Below are positions 1 through 6,944 of a DNA stretch of 20,677 nucleotides, piece by piece. The translations under genes were made by a program, and so were the position numbers. The notes under the pieces are model-generated. The model was not told where the DNA came from. It saw only the letters and a program-made list of their open reading frames with translations, and made no database searches. How positions within the stretch are numbered: the stretch's first letter is position 1; the number at the start of each line of letters is the position of its first letter. The DNA comes from Flavobacteriaceae bacterium UBA5544 (lineage in GTDB: Bacteria > Bacteroidota > Bacteroidia > Flavobacteriales > Flavobacteriaceae), in assembly GCA_002426755.1 (NCBI GenBank), contig DINI01000036.1, positions 25,314 to 45,990 on the forward strand. Direction: 5' to 3'.

Positions 1-1278
1 GTGGTAAATTGGTTGGCGCATTGGGGAAATAGTTTTAATGATCAAAATTATTTTACTGTCGATAAAATTATTTTACCTGTTGGAATTTCGTTCTATACGT
101 TCCAAACGATTAGTTATAGTGTGGACATTTTCCGAAGAAAATTAAAACCATTGCACTCTATTCTCGATTTTGGATTTTATGTAAGTTTCTTTCCTCAATT
201 AGTTGCAGGCCCGATTGTAAGAGCAGAAAGCTTTGTACCCCAAATTTCGCAACCTACAACCGTTACCAAAGCCGATTTTGATGCTGGAACTTTTATGATC
301 CTTAAAGGGCTTATCAAGAAAATGTTCTTTGCTGACTTTATTGCAATGCATTTTTTGGACCGCGTTTTTGACGCCCCCGAAATGTTTTCAGGATTTGCAA
401 ATGTGATGGCGATGATTGGGTATTCGCTTCAAATTTATGGTGATTTTTCAGGATATACAGATATTGCCATTGGGCTGGCATTGCTAATGGGTTTTAAACT
501 GCCTATCAACTTTAATTCACCTTACAAGGCCACAAACGCTGGTGAGTTCTGGAAGCGATGGCATATATCCTTATCCACTTGGCTTCGCGATTATCTTTAT
601 ATTCCTTTGGGAGGAAATCGTCAAGGCACAACAGCATCTTATATCATTTTGGGTGTGATTGTTTTGGGTACTTTGTATGCATTCCAAAATCTGTATTTGG
701 TTTTTGGAGTTTTGATTTTGTCACTTTTTGTATTTATCCTTTCACAATTCAACACTCAGGTAAAAAACCATATCAATACCAACATCAATCTGATGCTAAC
801 GATGCTCATTGGCGGACTTTGGCATGGTGCTTCTTGGAAATTTGTGATTTGGGGTGGACTCAATGGATTGGGGATTGTAGTCTATAAATATTGGCGAAAA
901 ATCAGTCCATGGGAAGCTAACCATCACTGGTATGCCCGTTGGTGGAAAATCGCCATTACTTTAACGTTCATCACTTTTACACGTATCTATTTTAGAGGAG
1001 AAAGCATGAATCATATTGCACGATGGTACAATCAGGTAGCATATCACATGGATTGGCAGTATTCATGGGACATTATCGTGCATTACCAAATGGTTTTTTG
1101 GGTGATGTTGCTGGGTTATGTGACACATTGGTTGCCACAAACCACCAAGGACAACATTGAAGGATTGTATGCCAAAAGCCCAATTCCTGTAAAGATTTTT
1201 GTTGCGGCTGTTACCGGTGTCATTTGTTACCAAGCATTTTCTACTGACTTTCAACCGTTTATTTATTTCCAATTTTAG
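1..1278 (+). CDS. MBOAT family O-acyltransferase (AlgI/DltB-like), 5'-truncated
   Basis: This is a polytopic inner-membrane O-acyltransferase of the AlgI/DltB group, which moves acyl groups across or within the membrane onto surface polysaccharides or other acceptors. The 425 visible residues contain the family landmarks: ILPVGISFYTFQ (24-35), FFPQLVAGPIVR (63-74), the W-K-R-W-H motif with His188, and the GGLWHGASW motif with the putative catalytic His275. Between LGGN (203-206) and the second His motif lie about 50 residues with two extra hydrophobic segments; from memory this is usual in Bacteroidota members. Family proteins are about 470-480 aa, and the frame is open to the first base, so the GTG at position 1 is probably internal and 50-60 N-terminal residues lie outside. 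The acceptor is unknown. The partner SGNH/AlgJ-like gene often found beside it is not seen downstream and may lie upstream. Confidence 0.9.
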   Translation: MVNWLAHWGNSFNDQNYFTVDKIILPVGISFYTFQTISYSVDIFRRKLKPLHSILDFGFYVSFFPQLVAGPIVRAESFVPQISQPTTVTKADFDAGTFMILKGLIKKMFFADFIAMHFLDRVFDAPEMFSGFANVMAMIGYSLQIYGDFSGYTDIAIGLALLMGFKLPINFNSPYKATNAGEFWKRWHISLSTWLRDYLYIPLGGNRQGTTASYIILGVIVLGTLYAFQNLYLVFGVLILSLFVFILSQFNTQVKNHINTNINLMLTMLIGGLWHGASWKFVIWGGLNGLGIVVYKYWRKISPWEANHHWYARWWKIAITLTFITFTRIYFRGESMNHIARWYNQVAYHMDWQYSWDIIVHYQMVFWVMLLGYVTHWLPQTTKDNIEGLYAKSPIPVKIFVAAVTGVICYQAFSTDFQPFIYFQF

Positions 1279-1387
1279 TTTGTGTTTTTCGATTGTTCAT
1301 CTATCAAATTTAGGGTGAATCCGATACATTCAAACTCCTAAAAATTCCAAAGCGCTAAAACGTCTCACATTTCTAAAATAATCTCAC

Positions 1388-1395
1388 TATTTTTA
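1388..1395 (+). promoter_or_regulatory. possible -7 element for panB
   Basis: TATTTTTA matches the Bacteroidota -7 consensus TAnnTTTG at 7 of 8 positions and lies 19 nt before the panB ATG, implying a leader of roughly 12 nt. No clear TTG -33 box stands at the expected distance, so the call is weak. Confidence 0.3.
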
Positions 1396-1414
1396 CATCA
1401 TCAAACCAGAAACT

Positions 1415-2233
1415 ATGTCAGTAGCTAAAAACGATTATAAACGAATTACCGTAAAAACCTTGGTTGATATGAAAGCCAAAGGTGAAAAGATTTCGATGCT
1501 CACCGCTTACGATTATACCATGGCAAAAATCGTGGACGGCGCTGGTGTAGATGTCATTTTAGTGGGTGATTCCGCTAGTAATGTAATGGCAGGTCATGAA
1601 ACAACTTTACCAATTACGTTAGACCAGATGATTTATCATGCCGCAGGTGTTGTACGAGCCATCAGCCGTTCGTTGGTGGTCGTGGATTTACCTTTTGGCA
1701 GCTATCAAAGTGATCCAAAAGAAGCCTTACGTTCTGCCATTAGAATTATGAAAGAGTCTGGAGGCCATGCCGTAAAACTTGAAGGTGGTAAGGAAGTAAA
1801 GGAATCCATCAAAAGAATATTAAATGCTGGAATACCTGTGATGGGGCATTTGGGCTTGACACCTCAATCCATTTATAAATTTGGAACTTATACTGTAAGA
1901 GCCAAAGAAGAGGAAGAAGCTGAAAAATTAAAGGAAGATGCTTTAATGCTCGAAAAATCAGGCTGTTTTGCTATTGTCCTTGAAAAAATACCTGCTAAAC
2001 TGGCAAAAGAAGTTGCCGAAAGTGTCAGCATTCCTATTATTGGAATTGGTGCTGGGAATGGTGTGGATGGACAAGTTTTGGTTCTTCACGATATGTTAGG
2101 GATGACCTATGAATTTCAACCTCGTTTTTTACGTCGCTATATGAATTTGTATGACGATATGACGAGTGCTATTTCCAAATATGTCAAAGATGTGAAAGAT
2201 ATCGATTTTCCAAACAATCAAGAGCAATATTGA
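1415..2233 (+). CDS. panB: 3-methyl-2-oxobutanoate hydroxymethyltransferase (ketopantoate hydroxymethyltransferase)
   Basis: Cytosolic TIM-barrel enzyme that transfers a hydroxymethyl group from 5,10-methylene-THF to alpha-ketoisovalerate, the first committed step of pantothenate and CoA synthesis. At 272 aa it has the usual length. Visible motifs are MLTAYDYTMA (28-37), LVGDSASNVMAGHETTLPIT (49-68) with metal ligand Asp52, VVDLPFG with Asp91, KLEGG with Lys121, VLEKIP with catalytic Glu190, and IGIGAGNGVDGQ (209-220). These correspond in spacing to the E. coli metal ligands and base. The ATG start gives the normal N-terminus. A pseudouridine synthase gene follows after 36 nt on the same strand and is probably co-transcribed; a functional link between the two is not evident. 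Confidence 0.97.
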   Translation: MSVAKNDYKRITVKTLVDMKAKGEKISMLTAYDYTMAKIVDGAGVDVILVGDSASNVMAGHETTLPITLDQMIYHAAGVVRAISRSLVVVDLPFGSYQSDPKEALRSAIRIMKESGGHAVKLEGGKEVKESIKRILNAGIPVMGHLGLTPQSIYKFGTYTVRAKEEEEAEKLKEDALMLEKSGCFAIVLEKIPAKLAKEVAESVSIPIIGIGAGNGVDGQVLVLHDMLGMTYEFQPRFLRRYMNLYDDMTSAISKYVKDVKDIDFPNNQEQY

Positions 2234-2269
2234 TTGACAGTCGCAGTGTTCCGTAAATAAAAAATATTC

Positions 2270-2986
2270 GTGTCTATAAATACCGATAAAATTCTTTCAA
2301 ATAAAAATAATCTTCAAATACTCTACGAAGACAACCACCTCATCATTATTAATAAACGTGCTGGTGATATTGTACAAGGTGACAAAACAGGTGACAAACC
2401 TTTGAGCGAAGTTGTAAAATCATTCATCAAAGAACGAGACAAAAAACCGGGTAATGTATACCTAGGTGTGGTGCATCGTCTTGATAGACCAACCACGGGG
2501 GCAGTACTGTTTTCAAAAACAAGCAAAGCCCTTCCCAGACTCAACAAACTTTTTGTAGAAAAGAGTGCAAAGAAAACATATTGGGCCGTAGTGAAGCAAA
2601 TGCCTCCAAAAACTTCAGACACATTGACACATTGGCTAAAGAAAAATCCAAAAAACAACAAATCTACTGCATATACGAAAGAAGTTGCTGGTAGCAAAAA
2701 AGCCATTCTACACTACAAAGTGTTAAAGCAACTTGATAATTACTTCTTGCTTGAAGTCACTCTTCAAACTGGTAGACACCACCAAATCCGTTCGCAGCTA
2801 GCAAGTATTGGTTCCACTATCAAAGGTGATTTAAAGTATGGCGCTGATCGCAGCAATCCGGATGCGAGCATACATTTACATGCACGAGAATTGGAATTTG
2901 CCCATCCTGTATCACAAGAGATTGTCCATGTATTGGCTCCCCTGCCAACTCACGATTCTGTTTGGGAAGCTTGTGCAGATAATTAA
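2270..2986 (+). CDS. RluA-family RNA pseudouridine synthase
   Basis: Converts uridine to pseudouridine in rRNA or tRNA; the specific target cannot be read from sequence. The 238-aa protein has the catalytic HRLDRPTTG motif with Asp72 and the RluA-type C-terminal segment LQTGRHHQIRSQL (about 165-177). It lacks an S4 domain at the N-terminus, like RluC/TruC-type short members. The start is taken as GTG at 2270, because family similarity (ILYEDNHLIIINK) begins about 16 residues in and no ATG lies between the upstream stop and that block. It follows panB closely on the same strand. Confidence 0.92.
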   Translation: MSINTDKILSNKNNLQILYEDNHLIIINKRAGDIVQGDKTGDKPLSEVVKSFIKERDKKPGNVYLGVVHRLDRPTTGAVLFSKTSKALPRLNKLFVEKSAKKTYWAVVKQMPPKTSDTLTHWLKKNPKNNKSTAYTKEVAGSKKAILHYKVLKQLDNYFLLEVTLQTGRHHQIRSQLASIGSTIKGDLKYGADRSNPDASIHLHARELEFAHPVSQEIVHVLAPLPTHDSVWEACADN

Positions 2987-3131
2987 TTATGTAAAAAACA
3001 TGAAAGCCAACATATTTTTTTCACATCTCCAGCCTTAAAATAATGTTTAAAAAAAGTAGAAAACTATCTGTGCATTTTATGGTTTTTGTTTTATGTCATA
3101 ATTAACAAATTATAGTCAAACCGAGACTAGG

Positions 3132-3611
3132 TTATGCCGCCTCTCCTTGCATATATCTCATAATACGTTCCATACGATAAAAATGATGTTCCAAATCATT
3201 CTGACAGTCACGCAACTGTTCCCTTATGGGCAGACGACCTTTTCTAAAAGACACTAAAAAGGCAATAAAGAAAAAAGCTGTAAATATTACCATAAAAGCC
3301 TGTGACGTTTTGCTCTTATTGTTAATAGTGAATTTCATCATCTTTTTTTTCTTTGGAATATTTACAATGTATGCGTCATAGCTTTCATACCCCAAATAAT
3401 GACATAACGATTGTACTACAAAAGGTTTTAGACACACTTCCTGATTTTCTAAAAGGCGTTTATAATAGTTGCGCAAACTCTTTTCTCCAAATTGCTCATG
3501 GCTATCCTCAAAAATGTAATCGGATAAATGGCGGGAAAGATGTGTTGGTTTATCTGATGAAATGGTGTCCTGTGCTTTTTGGAAAGCCTGTTGTAATAAA
3601 TTGCTGTGCAT
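3132..3611 (-). CDS. uncharacterised single-TM protein with a conserved-looking N-terminal domain
   Basis: I do not recognise a characterised family. The 159-aa protein has an N-terminal soluble part (1-85) with the segments HLSRHLSDYIFEDS (24-37), GEKSLRNYYKRL (42-53) and KPFVVQSLCHYLGYESYDAY (62-81). It then has a basic KKKK linker, one hydrophobic helix (about 105-121) and a C-terminal charged helical tail of about 38 residues. From memory, flavobacterial genomes contain proteins with this SLRNYY...LKPFV...L..YLGY signature, of unknown role. It has no signal peptide, so the N-terminal domain is probably cytoplasmic. It is transcribed divergently from the lipoprotein/kinase/regulator locus, and its start lies only 37 nt from the first copy of the repeated 20-nt block, so it could share regulation with that locus. 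Confidence 0.7.
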   Translation of the reverse strand: MHSNLLQQAFQKAQDTISSDKPTHLSRHLSDYIFEDSHEQFGEKSLRNYYKRLLENQEVCLKPFVVQSLCHYLGYESYDAYIVNIPKKKKMMKFTINNKSKTSQAFMVIFTAFFFIAFLVSFRKGRLPIREQLRDCQNDLEHHFYRMERIMRYMQGEAA

Positions 3612-3974
3612 AATTATGGATTTGAGAGATTAATATTTGCTTTTTTTATTGAGGAAAACCGTATGGAATTTATTTTCCATGAAATTTCCACAGCATTTCC
3701 CTCGCTTCCCAGAGATAGATGTTTTATTTGCCTTAAGAATTTTTGGAAAGCCTTAAACGCGATAAGGCAACGCGAATTCCAAAATATTGATTACGGAGTA
3801 ACAGGATTAAAGTTGTATAGCCCTGGGAAGTGATTATACTTCTTTAAAACTGCACTCCATACTTCCCAAAACGAAGAGGTAACTCTTCAAAAAAGTAGTT
3901 TCACAGTGCTGCTAAACTCTCCTTTTTGCGATGGCTTAACAGTACTATTAATGTTCAATTTTAATACTTACAAA
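3612..3974. other. intergenic region between divergent genes; structured leader of the lipoprotein/kinase operon
   Basis: This 363-nt gap holds no convincing gene. It contains the first copy of the 20-nt block (3648-3667) and several inverted repeats. These are 3663-3668/3675-3680; a long two-part stem 3741-3748/3777-3784 enclosing 3750-3755/3763-3768; 3825-3831/3861-3867; and 3873-3878/3883-3888. A frame open from 3606 to 3833 runs through the element, but its product resembles nothing and the structure argues against coding. A weak promoter for the lipoprotein gene may sit at TTTG 3925-3928 with TATTAATG 3946-3953, in which case the element would not be in the operon's leader. Confidence 0.5.
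3648..3890 (+). ncRNA. candidate structured RNA element 1 (leader or small RNA)
   Basis: It starts with ATTGAGGAAAACCGTATGGA, which matches the two downstream copies at 19 of 20 positions. The block runs directly into the hairpin ATGGAA/TTCCAT (3663-3668 with 3675-3680, loop of 6). Farther on, TTTTGGAA (3741-3748) pairs with TTCCAAAA (3777-3784) around an inner GCCTTA/TAAGGC stem, and GAAGAG/CTCTTC (3873-3888) closes the segment. The last hairpin is followed by AAAAAAG rather than a U run, so no terminator is seen and the RNA may continue into the lipoprotein mRNA. Strand is inferred from the copies that do have terminators. Confidence 0.4.
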
Positions 3975-4133
3975 ATGAAAAAATTATTAGCAATATTCTT
4001 TACGGTTTTCCTCAATTTGGCATTTTATTCTTGCACACCAGCAGCGATGCAAGATGACACACAAGAAACACCACAAGCGTGCTGTGGTGGTGACGGTGAA
4101 ATTTTACCTCCACCACCAAGTATAGGAGGATAA
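3975..4133 (+). CDS. small Cys-Cys/poly-Pro lipoprotein, candidate signalling peptide
   Basis: This is a 52-aa product with a lipoprotein signal peptide: MKK, a hydrophobic core, and FYSC at the cleavage site with Cys20 as the likely lipidated residue. The mature part is only 33 residues, acidic and low in complexity: a Gln/Thr-rich spacer, adjacent Cys36-Cys37, GGDG, then ILPPPPSIGG at the C-terminus. The start at 3975 was chosen over an upstream in-frame ATG at 3906 or 3951 because it gives a clean signal peptide. The sensor kinase gene follows after 27 nt on the same strand, so they are very likely co-transcribed. I do not recognise a characterised family, though small CC-plus-proline lipoproteins beside TPR kinases seem familiar from flavobacterial genomes (memory only). 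It may be a ligand, a modulator of the kinase, or an unrelated surface peptide. Confidence 0.75.
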   Translation: MKKLLAIFFTVFLNLAFYSCTPAAMQDDTQETPQACCGGDGEILPPPPSIGG

Positions 4134-4160
4134 ATTGAAAATACTTAGTACATTAGAGGA

Positions 4161-5819
4161 ATGAAAGCTAATCCACTTCCATTCCTCTATCTATTTACAA
4201 TATTCTTAATATTTGATCTAGTTGGAAACTTTAACGCTCTAGCTCAAAATAAAAGGGACAGCTTAAAATATTATTATACACTTCTAACTAGCCCTAAACA
4301 AGCAAGTGACCTAACAAATGCATATCAATATTTTGAAAGCAATTTGCAGAACAATTTGAAACAAAAGGATACTGTTGCTGCTATCAATGATTTAAGATAC
4401 ATGGCTAGCATCCAAAATAATCTGGGACTTTTTTATGATAGTGAAAAGACAGTAGTAAAAGCCCTGAAACTATTAAACCAACAAAATAGAAAATATGATA
4501 CTAATGCAGCCATAGGCCTTTATAATCAGTTAGGGATAATTCATCGTTCTTTATACAACTATGACAAGGCTATTGAATTTTACAGAAAGGCTTTATCCGC
4601 TAGCTCAAATGCAATGGATAGTATAAAGATTCTTAATAATATGGCCAATGTTCATTCTGATGAAGGGGATTATATTTTAGCGAGAACAGAATTTAGAAAT
4701 ATTTATAAAAATAGTATCAAGTTAAAGGATACATCAACAATAGCCATGGCATTGGACAATCTTGGTTATGCATCCACAAAACTAAATGATGCAAGTGGCC
4801 TAGAAGATATGCTAGAAGCACTTGAATTGCGCAAGAGTTCGAATGACACCAAAGGCTTATATGCCAGTTATAAACATCTTACCCAATATTACCATGATTT
4901 AGGAGAAAGCGGGGAAGCTATGTATTATGCCGAAGAAGGATATAAGTTAGCCAAAGTGATAAATAGTGTCAGTTTTTTAGAAGATGCCCTCTCCAATCTG
5001 ATGAATGTTAAAGCTGATCCTTTGACATTGGAATATAAAACCATTACCGATAGCATTACCAAGACTAAACAACTACAAGAGAATAAATTTGCTGAAATGC
5101 AATACAATTATTCCGAGTATCAACGAAGAGCCCAAGAAAGCCAATTGGCAGCCTCGGAACAACGTTCTAAAACTCTTGCATATCAATTTCTAGGGCTCAC
5201 AATACTACTTATGGCACTGTTCTTCTATATTATTTTGCGGAATCGGCACAAGAAAGAAAATTTGCTGAAAGTCTATGAGACCGAAACACGAATCTCCAAA
5301 AAAGTACATGACGAAGTTGCAAACGATATTTTTCAAGTAATGAGCAAATTACAGTCTAACCAGCGTGTGGATGAACCTTTCTTGGATGAGTTGGAAGGGA
5401 TTTATTTCAAAACCAGAGACATCTCCAAAGAGAACAGTGATATCATGCACGAGGATTTTAAAGAGCAACTGCAAGATCTTTTGAGAAGTTATCAAAACGA
5501 AAACGTCAATATTATAACCAAAGACTTAAAAGAAATCAATTGGAAAAACCTTAGTGACGTAAAAAAAACCACCTTGTACCGTGTACTGCAGGAGTTAATG
5601 ACCAATATGAAAAAGCACAGTAAGGCCACCCTTGTTGTAATCACCTTCAAACAAGAAAAAAATAAACTACACATCGTTTACAAAGATAATGGCGTTGGTA
5701 CCGATTTGCACAAGGGTAGCGGATGTCATAATATGGAAAACAGAATGGCCTCTATCAAAGGAATTATTATCTTTGAATCCGAACCTTCAAATGGCTTTAA
5801 AGCTTCATTAACTGTTTAA
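4161..5819 (+). CDS. TPR-containing sensor histidine kinase (NarX/HPK7-like)
   Basis: Membrane sensor kinase of a two-component system, 552 aa. Order: signal peptide (about 1-29, ending ALAQ); periplasmic helical repeats (about 35-270) with recognisable TPR units near 117-147, 155-187, 196-226 and 233-265; a coiled-coil-like stretch (about 295-338); one TM helix (342-359); a phosphoacceptor helix with RISKKVHDEVAND and His383; and a C-terminal ATPase domain. The ATPase has an N box with Glu478 and Asn482, DNGVG (509-513) and GSGCHNMENR (519-528), so it looks catalytically complete. An AGAGGA sequence abuts the ATG. The response regulator gene starts 3 nt after the stop and the small lipoprotein precedes it, which makes a three-gene operon. 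The ligand is unknown; periplasmic TPRs commonly bind peptides or proteins, which makes the neighbouring lipoprotein a candidate. Confidence 0.92.
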   Translation: MKANPLPFLYLFTIFLIFDLVGNFNALAQNKRDSLKYYYTLLTSPKQASDLTNAYQYFESNLQNNLKQKDTVAAINDLRYMASIQNNLGLFYDSEKTVVKALKLLNQQNRKYDTNAAIGLYNQLGIIHRSLYNYDKAIEFYRKALSASSNAMDSIKILNNMANVHSDEGDYILARTEFRNIYKNSIKLKDTSTIAMALDNLGYASTKLNDASGLEDMLEALELRKSSNDTKGLYASYKHLTQYYHDLGESGEAMYYAEEGYKLAKVINSVSFLEDALSNLMNVKADPLTLEYKTITDSITKTKQLQENKFAEMQYNYSEYQRRAQESQLAASEQRSKTLAYQFLGLTILLMALFFYIILRNRHKKENLLKVYETETRISKKVHDEVANDIFQVMSKLQSNQRVDEPFLDELEGIYFKTRDISKENSDIMHEDFKEQLQDLLRSYQNENVNIITKDLKEINWKNLSDVKKTTLYRVLQELMTNMKKHSKATLVVITFKQEKNKLHIVYKDNGVGTDLHKGSGCHNMENRMASIKGIIIFESEPSNGFKASLTV

Positions 5820-5822
5820 AAT

Positions 5823-6488
5823 ATGTTTAAGAAAGTTTTATTATCTGATGATTTGGGAAGTATCTCTCAAGGTGTATATACTACTGTCAGTCAATTAGGT
5901 ATTAAGGACATAAGACAAGTTCAATATTGCGATGATGCATATATAAGAATCAAGAAAGCAATTTTGGATGGCGAGCCTTATGACCTGTTGATCACCGATT
6001 TATCATTTCAACCAGATCATCGAGAACAGAGTTTTGCTTCAGGAGAAGAACTCATCAAAATTGTTAAAAAAGAATTTCCAAAACTAAAAGTTATAGCCTT
6101 TTCCGTTGAAGATAGGTTACAAAAGGTAAGAACCCTTATGTATACCTACCATACCGATGCCTATGTGGGTAAAGGTAGAAAAGGACTGCAAGAGCTTACT
6201 GAAGCGATCAAACATGTATATGAAGGTGGAACCTATTTATCACCTCATTTGGAAAAAGCCTTAAGCAACAATTCAGACCTTGAAATGAATGATTATGAGC
6301 TTGATTTATTAAAATTGCTTTCCGAAGGCATGTCGCAAGAAGATATCAGCGAACATCTGAAAAGTCAAAATATCTCCCCAAATAGTGTAAGCTCTATTGA
6401 AAAGAAAATTACCAAGTTACGTATTCAATTCAAGGCCAACAATGCCATACATTTGGTTTCTACAGTTAAAGATTTAGGATTAATTTAA
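5823..6488 (+). CDS. NarL/LuxR-type response regulator
   Basis: Cytosolic transcription factor partner of the preceding kinase, 221 aa. The receiver domain (about 1-125) has the acidic pair Asp9-Asp10, phosphoacceptor Asp59 in LLITDLSF, Ser94 in the switch position (AFS) and Lys117. The C-terminal domain (about 153-221) is a LuxR/GerE-like helix-turn-helix, but diverged: LLSEGMSQEDISEHL is followed by a longer connection and SPNSVSSIEKKITKLR, where the recognition helix is expected. From memory this resembles a flavobacterial subgroup. Seven nt after its stop the second copy of the 20-nt block begins, so the regulator may act on that block or on the promoters of the RNAs that carry it. Target genes are otherwise unknown. 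Confidence 0.92.
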   Translation: MFKKVLLSDDLGSISQGVYTTVSQLGIKDIRQVQYCDDAYIRIKKAILDGEPYDLLITDLSFQPDHREQSFASGEELIKIVKKEFPKLKVIAFSVEDRLQKVRTLMYTYHTDAYVGKGRKGLQELTEAIKHVYEGGTYLSPHLEKALSNNSDLEMNDYELDLLKLLSEGMSQEDISEHLKSQNISPNSVSSIEKKITKLRIQFKANNAIHLVSTVKDLGLI

Positions 6489-6494
6489 TAGCTC

Positions 6495-6628
6495 ATTGAG
6501 GAAAACCGTAAGGATAAGACTATTATCGGCCTTAAATTTGAAGTATCGATATTGACATCTACAATATTCGATTAATAGCGAAGCCCAAAGAGATATACAC
6601 CTACTTCAGTATATCTCTTTGCTTTTTT
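6495..6628 (+). ncRNA. candidate small RNA element 2
   Basis: The first 20 nt are ATTGAGGAAAACCGTAAGGA. TAAGG (6509-6513) can pair with CCTTA (6530-6534) across 16 nt, with AUAA/UUAU nested inside. A second hairpin pairs ATCGATATTG (6545-6554) with CAATATTCGAT (6562-6572), with one bulged base. The segment ends in a 12-bp terminator stem followed by a T run. The unstructured conserved 5' block, internal hairpins and terminal stem-T run are the usual layout of a trans-acting bacterial small RNA of about 130 nt. It starts 7 nt after the regulator stop, so it could be processed from the operon transcript or made from its own promoter (weak TAATTTAA at 6481-6488). Confidence 0.55.
6581..6628 (+). 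terminator. intrinsic terminator of element 2 / kinase-regulator operon
   Basis: AAAGAGATATAC (6587-6598) pairs perfectly with GTATATCTCTTT (6609-6620) around a 10-nt loop. The stem is extended by AAGC/GCTT at its base with a two-base bulge and is followed by a six-T run. Very strong by inspection. Confidence 0.85.
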
Positions 6629-6782
6629 ATAAACTTTCAAAAAAATAAAAACAGATTTTACAGGAATTTTATTTTTTTTTACAAATGTCTATCAAAACTT
6701 GATAAGTAAAAAACACCTCTTGACTTGTTAAAATTAGATTTTTTCAGTTTTTTGACATTCGAAACCCTTACAGTTACTGGAC

Positions 6783-6818
6783 TTTGCAAGCATTCTTCAA
6801 AAAAAAACTATTTTTTTT
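6783..6818 (+). promoter_or_regulatory. possible promoter of element 3
   Basis: TTTG at 6783-6786 is followed after 22 nt by TATTTTTT at 6809-6816, 7 of 8 to TAnnTTTG. A start 6-8 nt downstream of that box would fall at or just before the conserved block at 6824. The A/T-rich context makes chance matches easy. Confidence 0.35.
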
Positions 6819-6823
6819 CATTA

Positions 6824-6944
6824 ATTGAGGAAAACCGTAAGGAACAGTGAAAATATCGCCTTAATATTGCACTATAAGCTGGTTAGCTTTGTTACGGGAG
6901 AATACTCGAAGGGTGTATCAATTAAGATGCGCCCTTCTTTTTTT
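6824..6944 (+). ncRNA. candidate small RNA element 3
   Basis: Its first 20 nt are identical to those of element 2. TAAGG (6838-6842) and CCTTA (6859-6863) are again separated by exactly 16 nt. A competing or coexisting hairpin pairs AGTG (6846-6849) and AATAT (6852-6856) with ATATT (6864-6868) and CACT (6870-6873), leaving CGCCTTA as its loop. The TAAGG:CCTTA pairing would then form an H-type pseudoknot. The segment ends in a terminator. Sequence between the conserved block and the terminator is otherwise unlike element 2, which argues against a simple recent duplication and for conserved function of the 5' block. No coding potential: the frame through IEENR stops after 8 codons. Confidence 0.55.
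6908..6944 (+). terminator. intrinsic terminator of element 3
   Basis: GAAGGGTGTATC (6908-6919) pairs along all 12 positions, two of them G-T, with GATGCGCCCTTC (6926-6937) around AATTAA, followed by seven Ts. Confidence 0.85.

Noticed and set aside
3606..3833. 75-codon plus-strand ORF through element 1 (peptide beginning IEENR after the conserved block)
   Set aside because: The IEENR frame is kept only because the DNA block is the same; in element 3 it stops after 8 codons and in element 2 the continuation is unrelated. The region is rich in inverted repeats, so RNA structure explains it better.
6752..6782. TTGACA followed after 17 nt by TACTGG, resembling an E. coli sigma-70 promoter for element 3
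   Set aside because: Bacteroidota use a different promoter consensus, and the TATTTTTT box at 6809 is better placed for a start at the conserved block.
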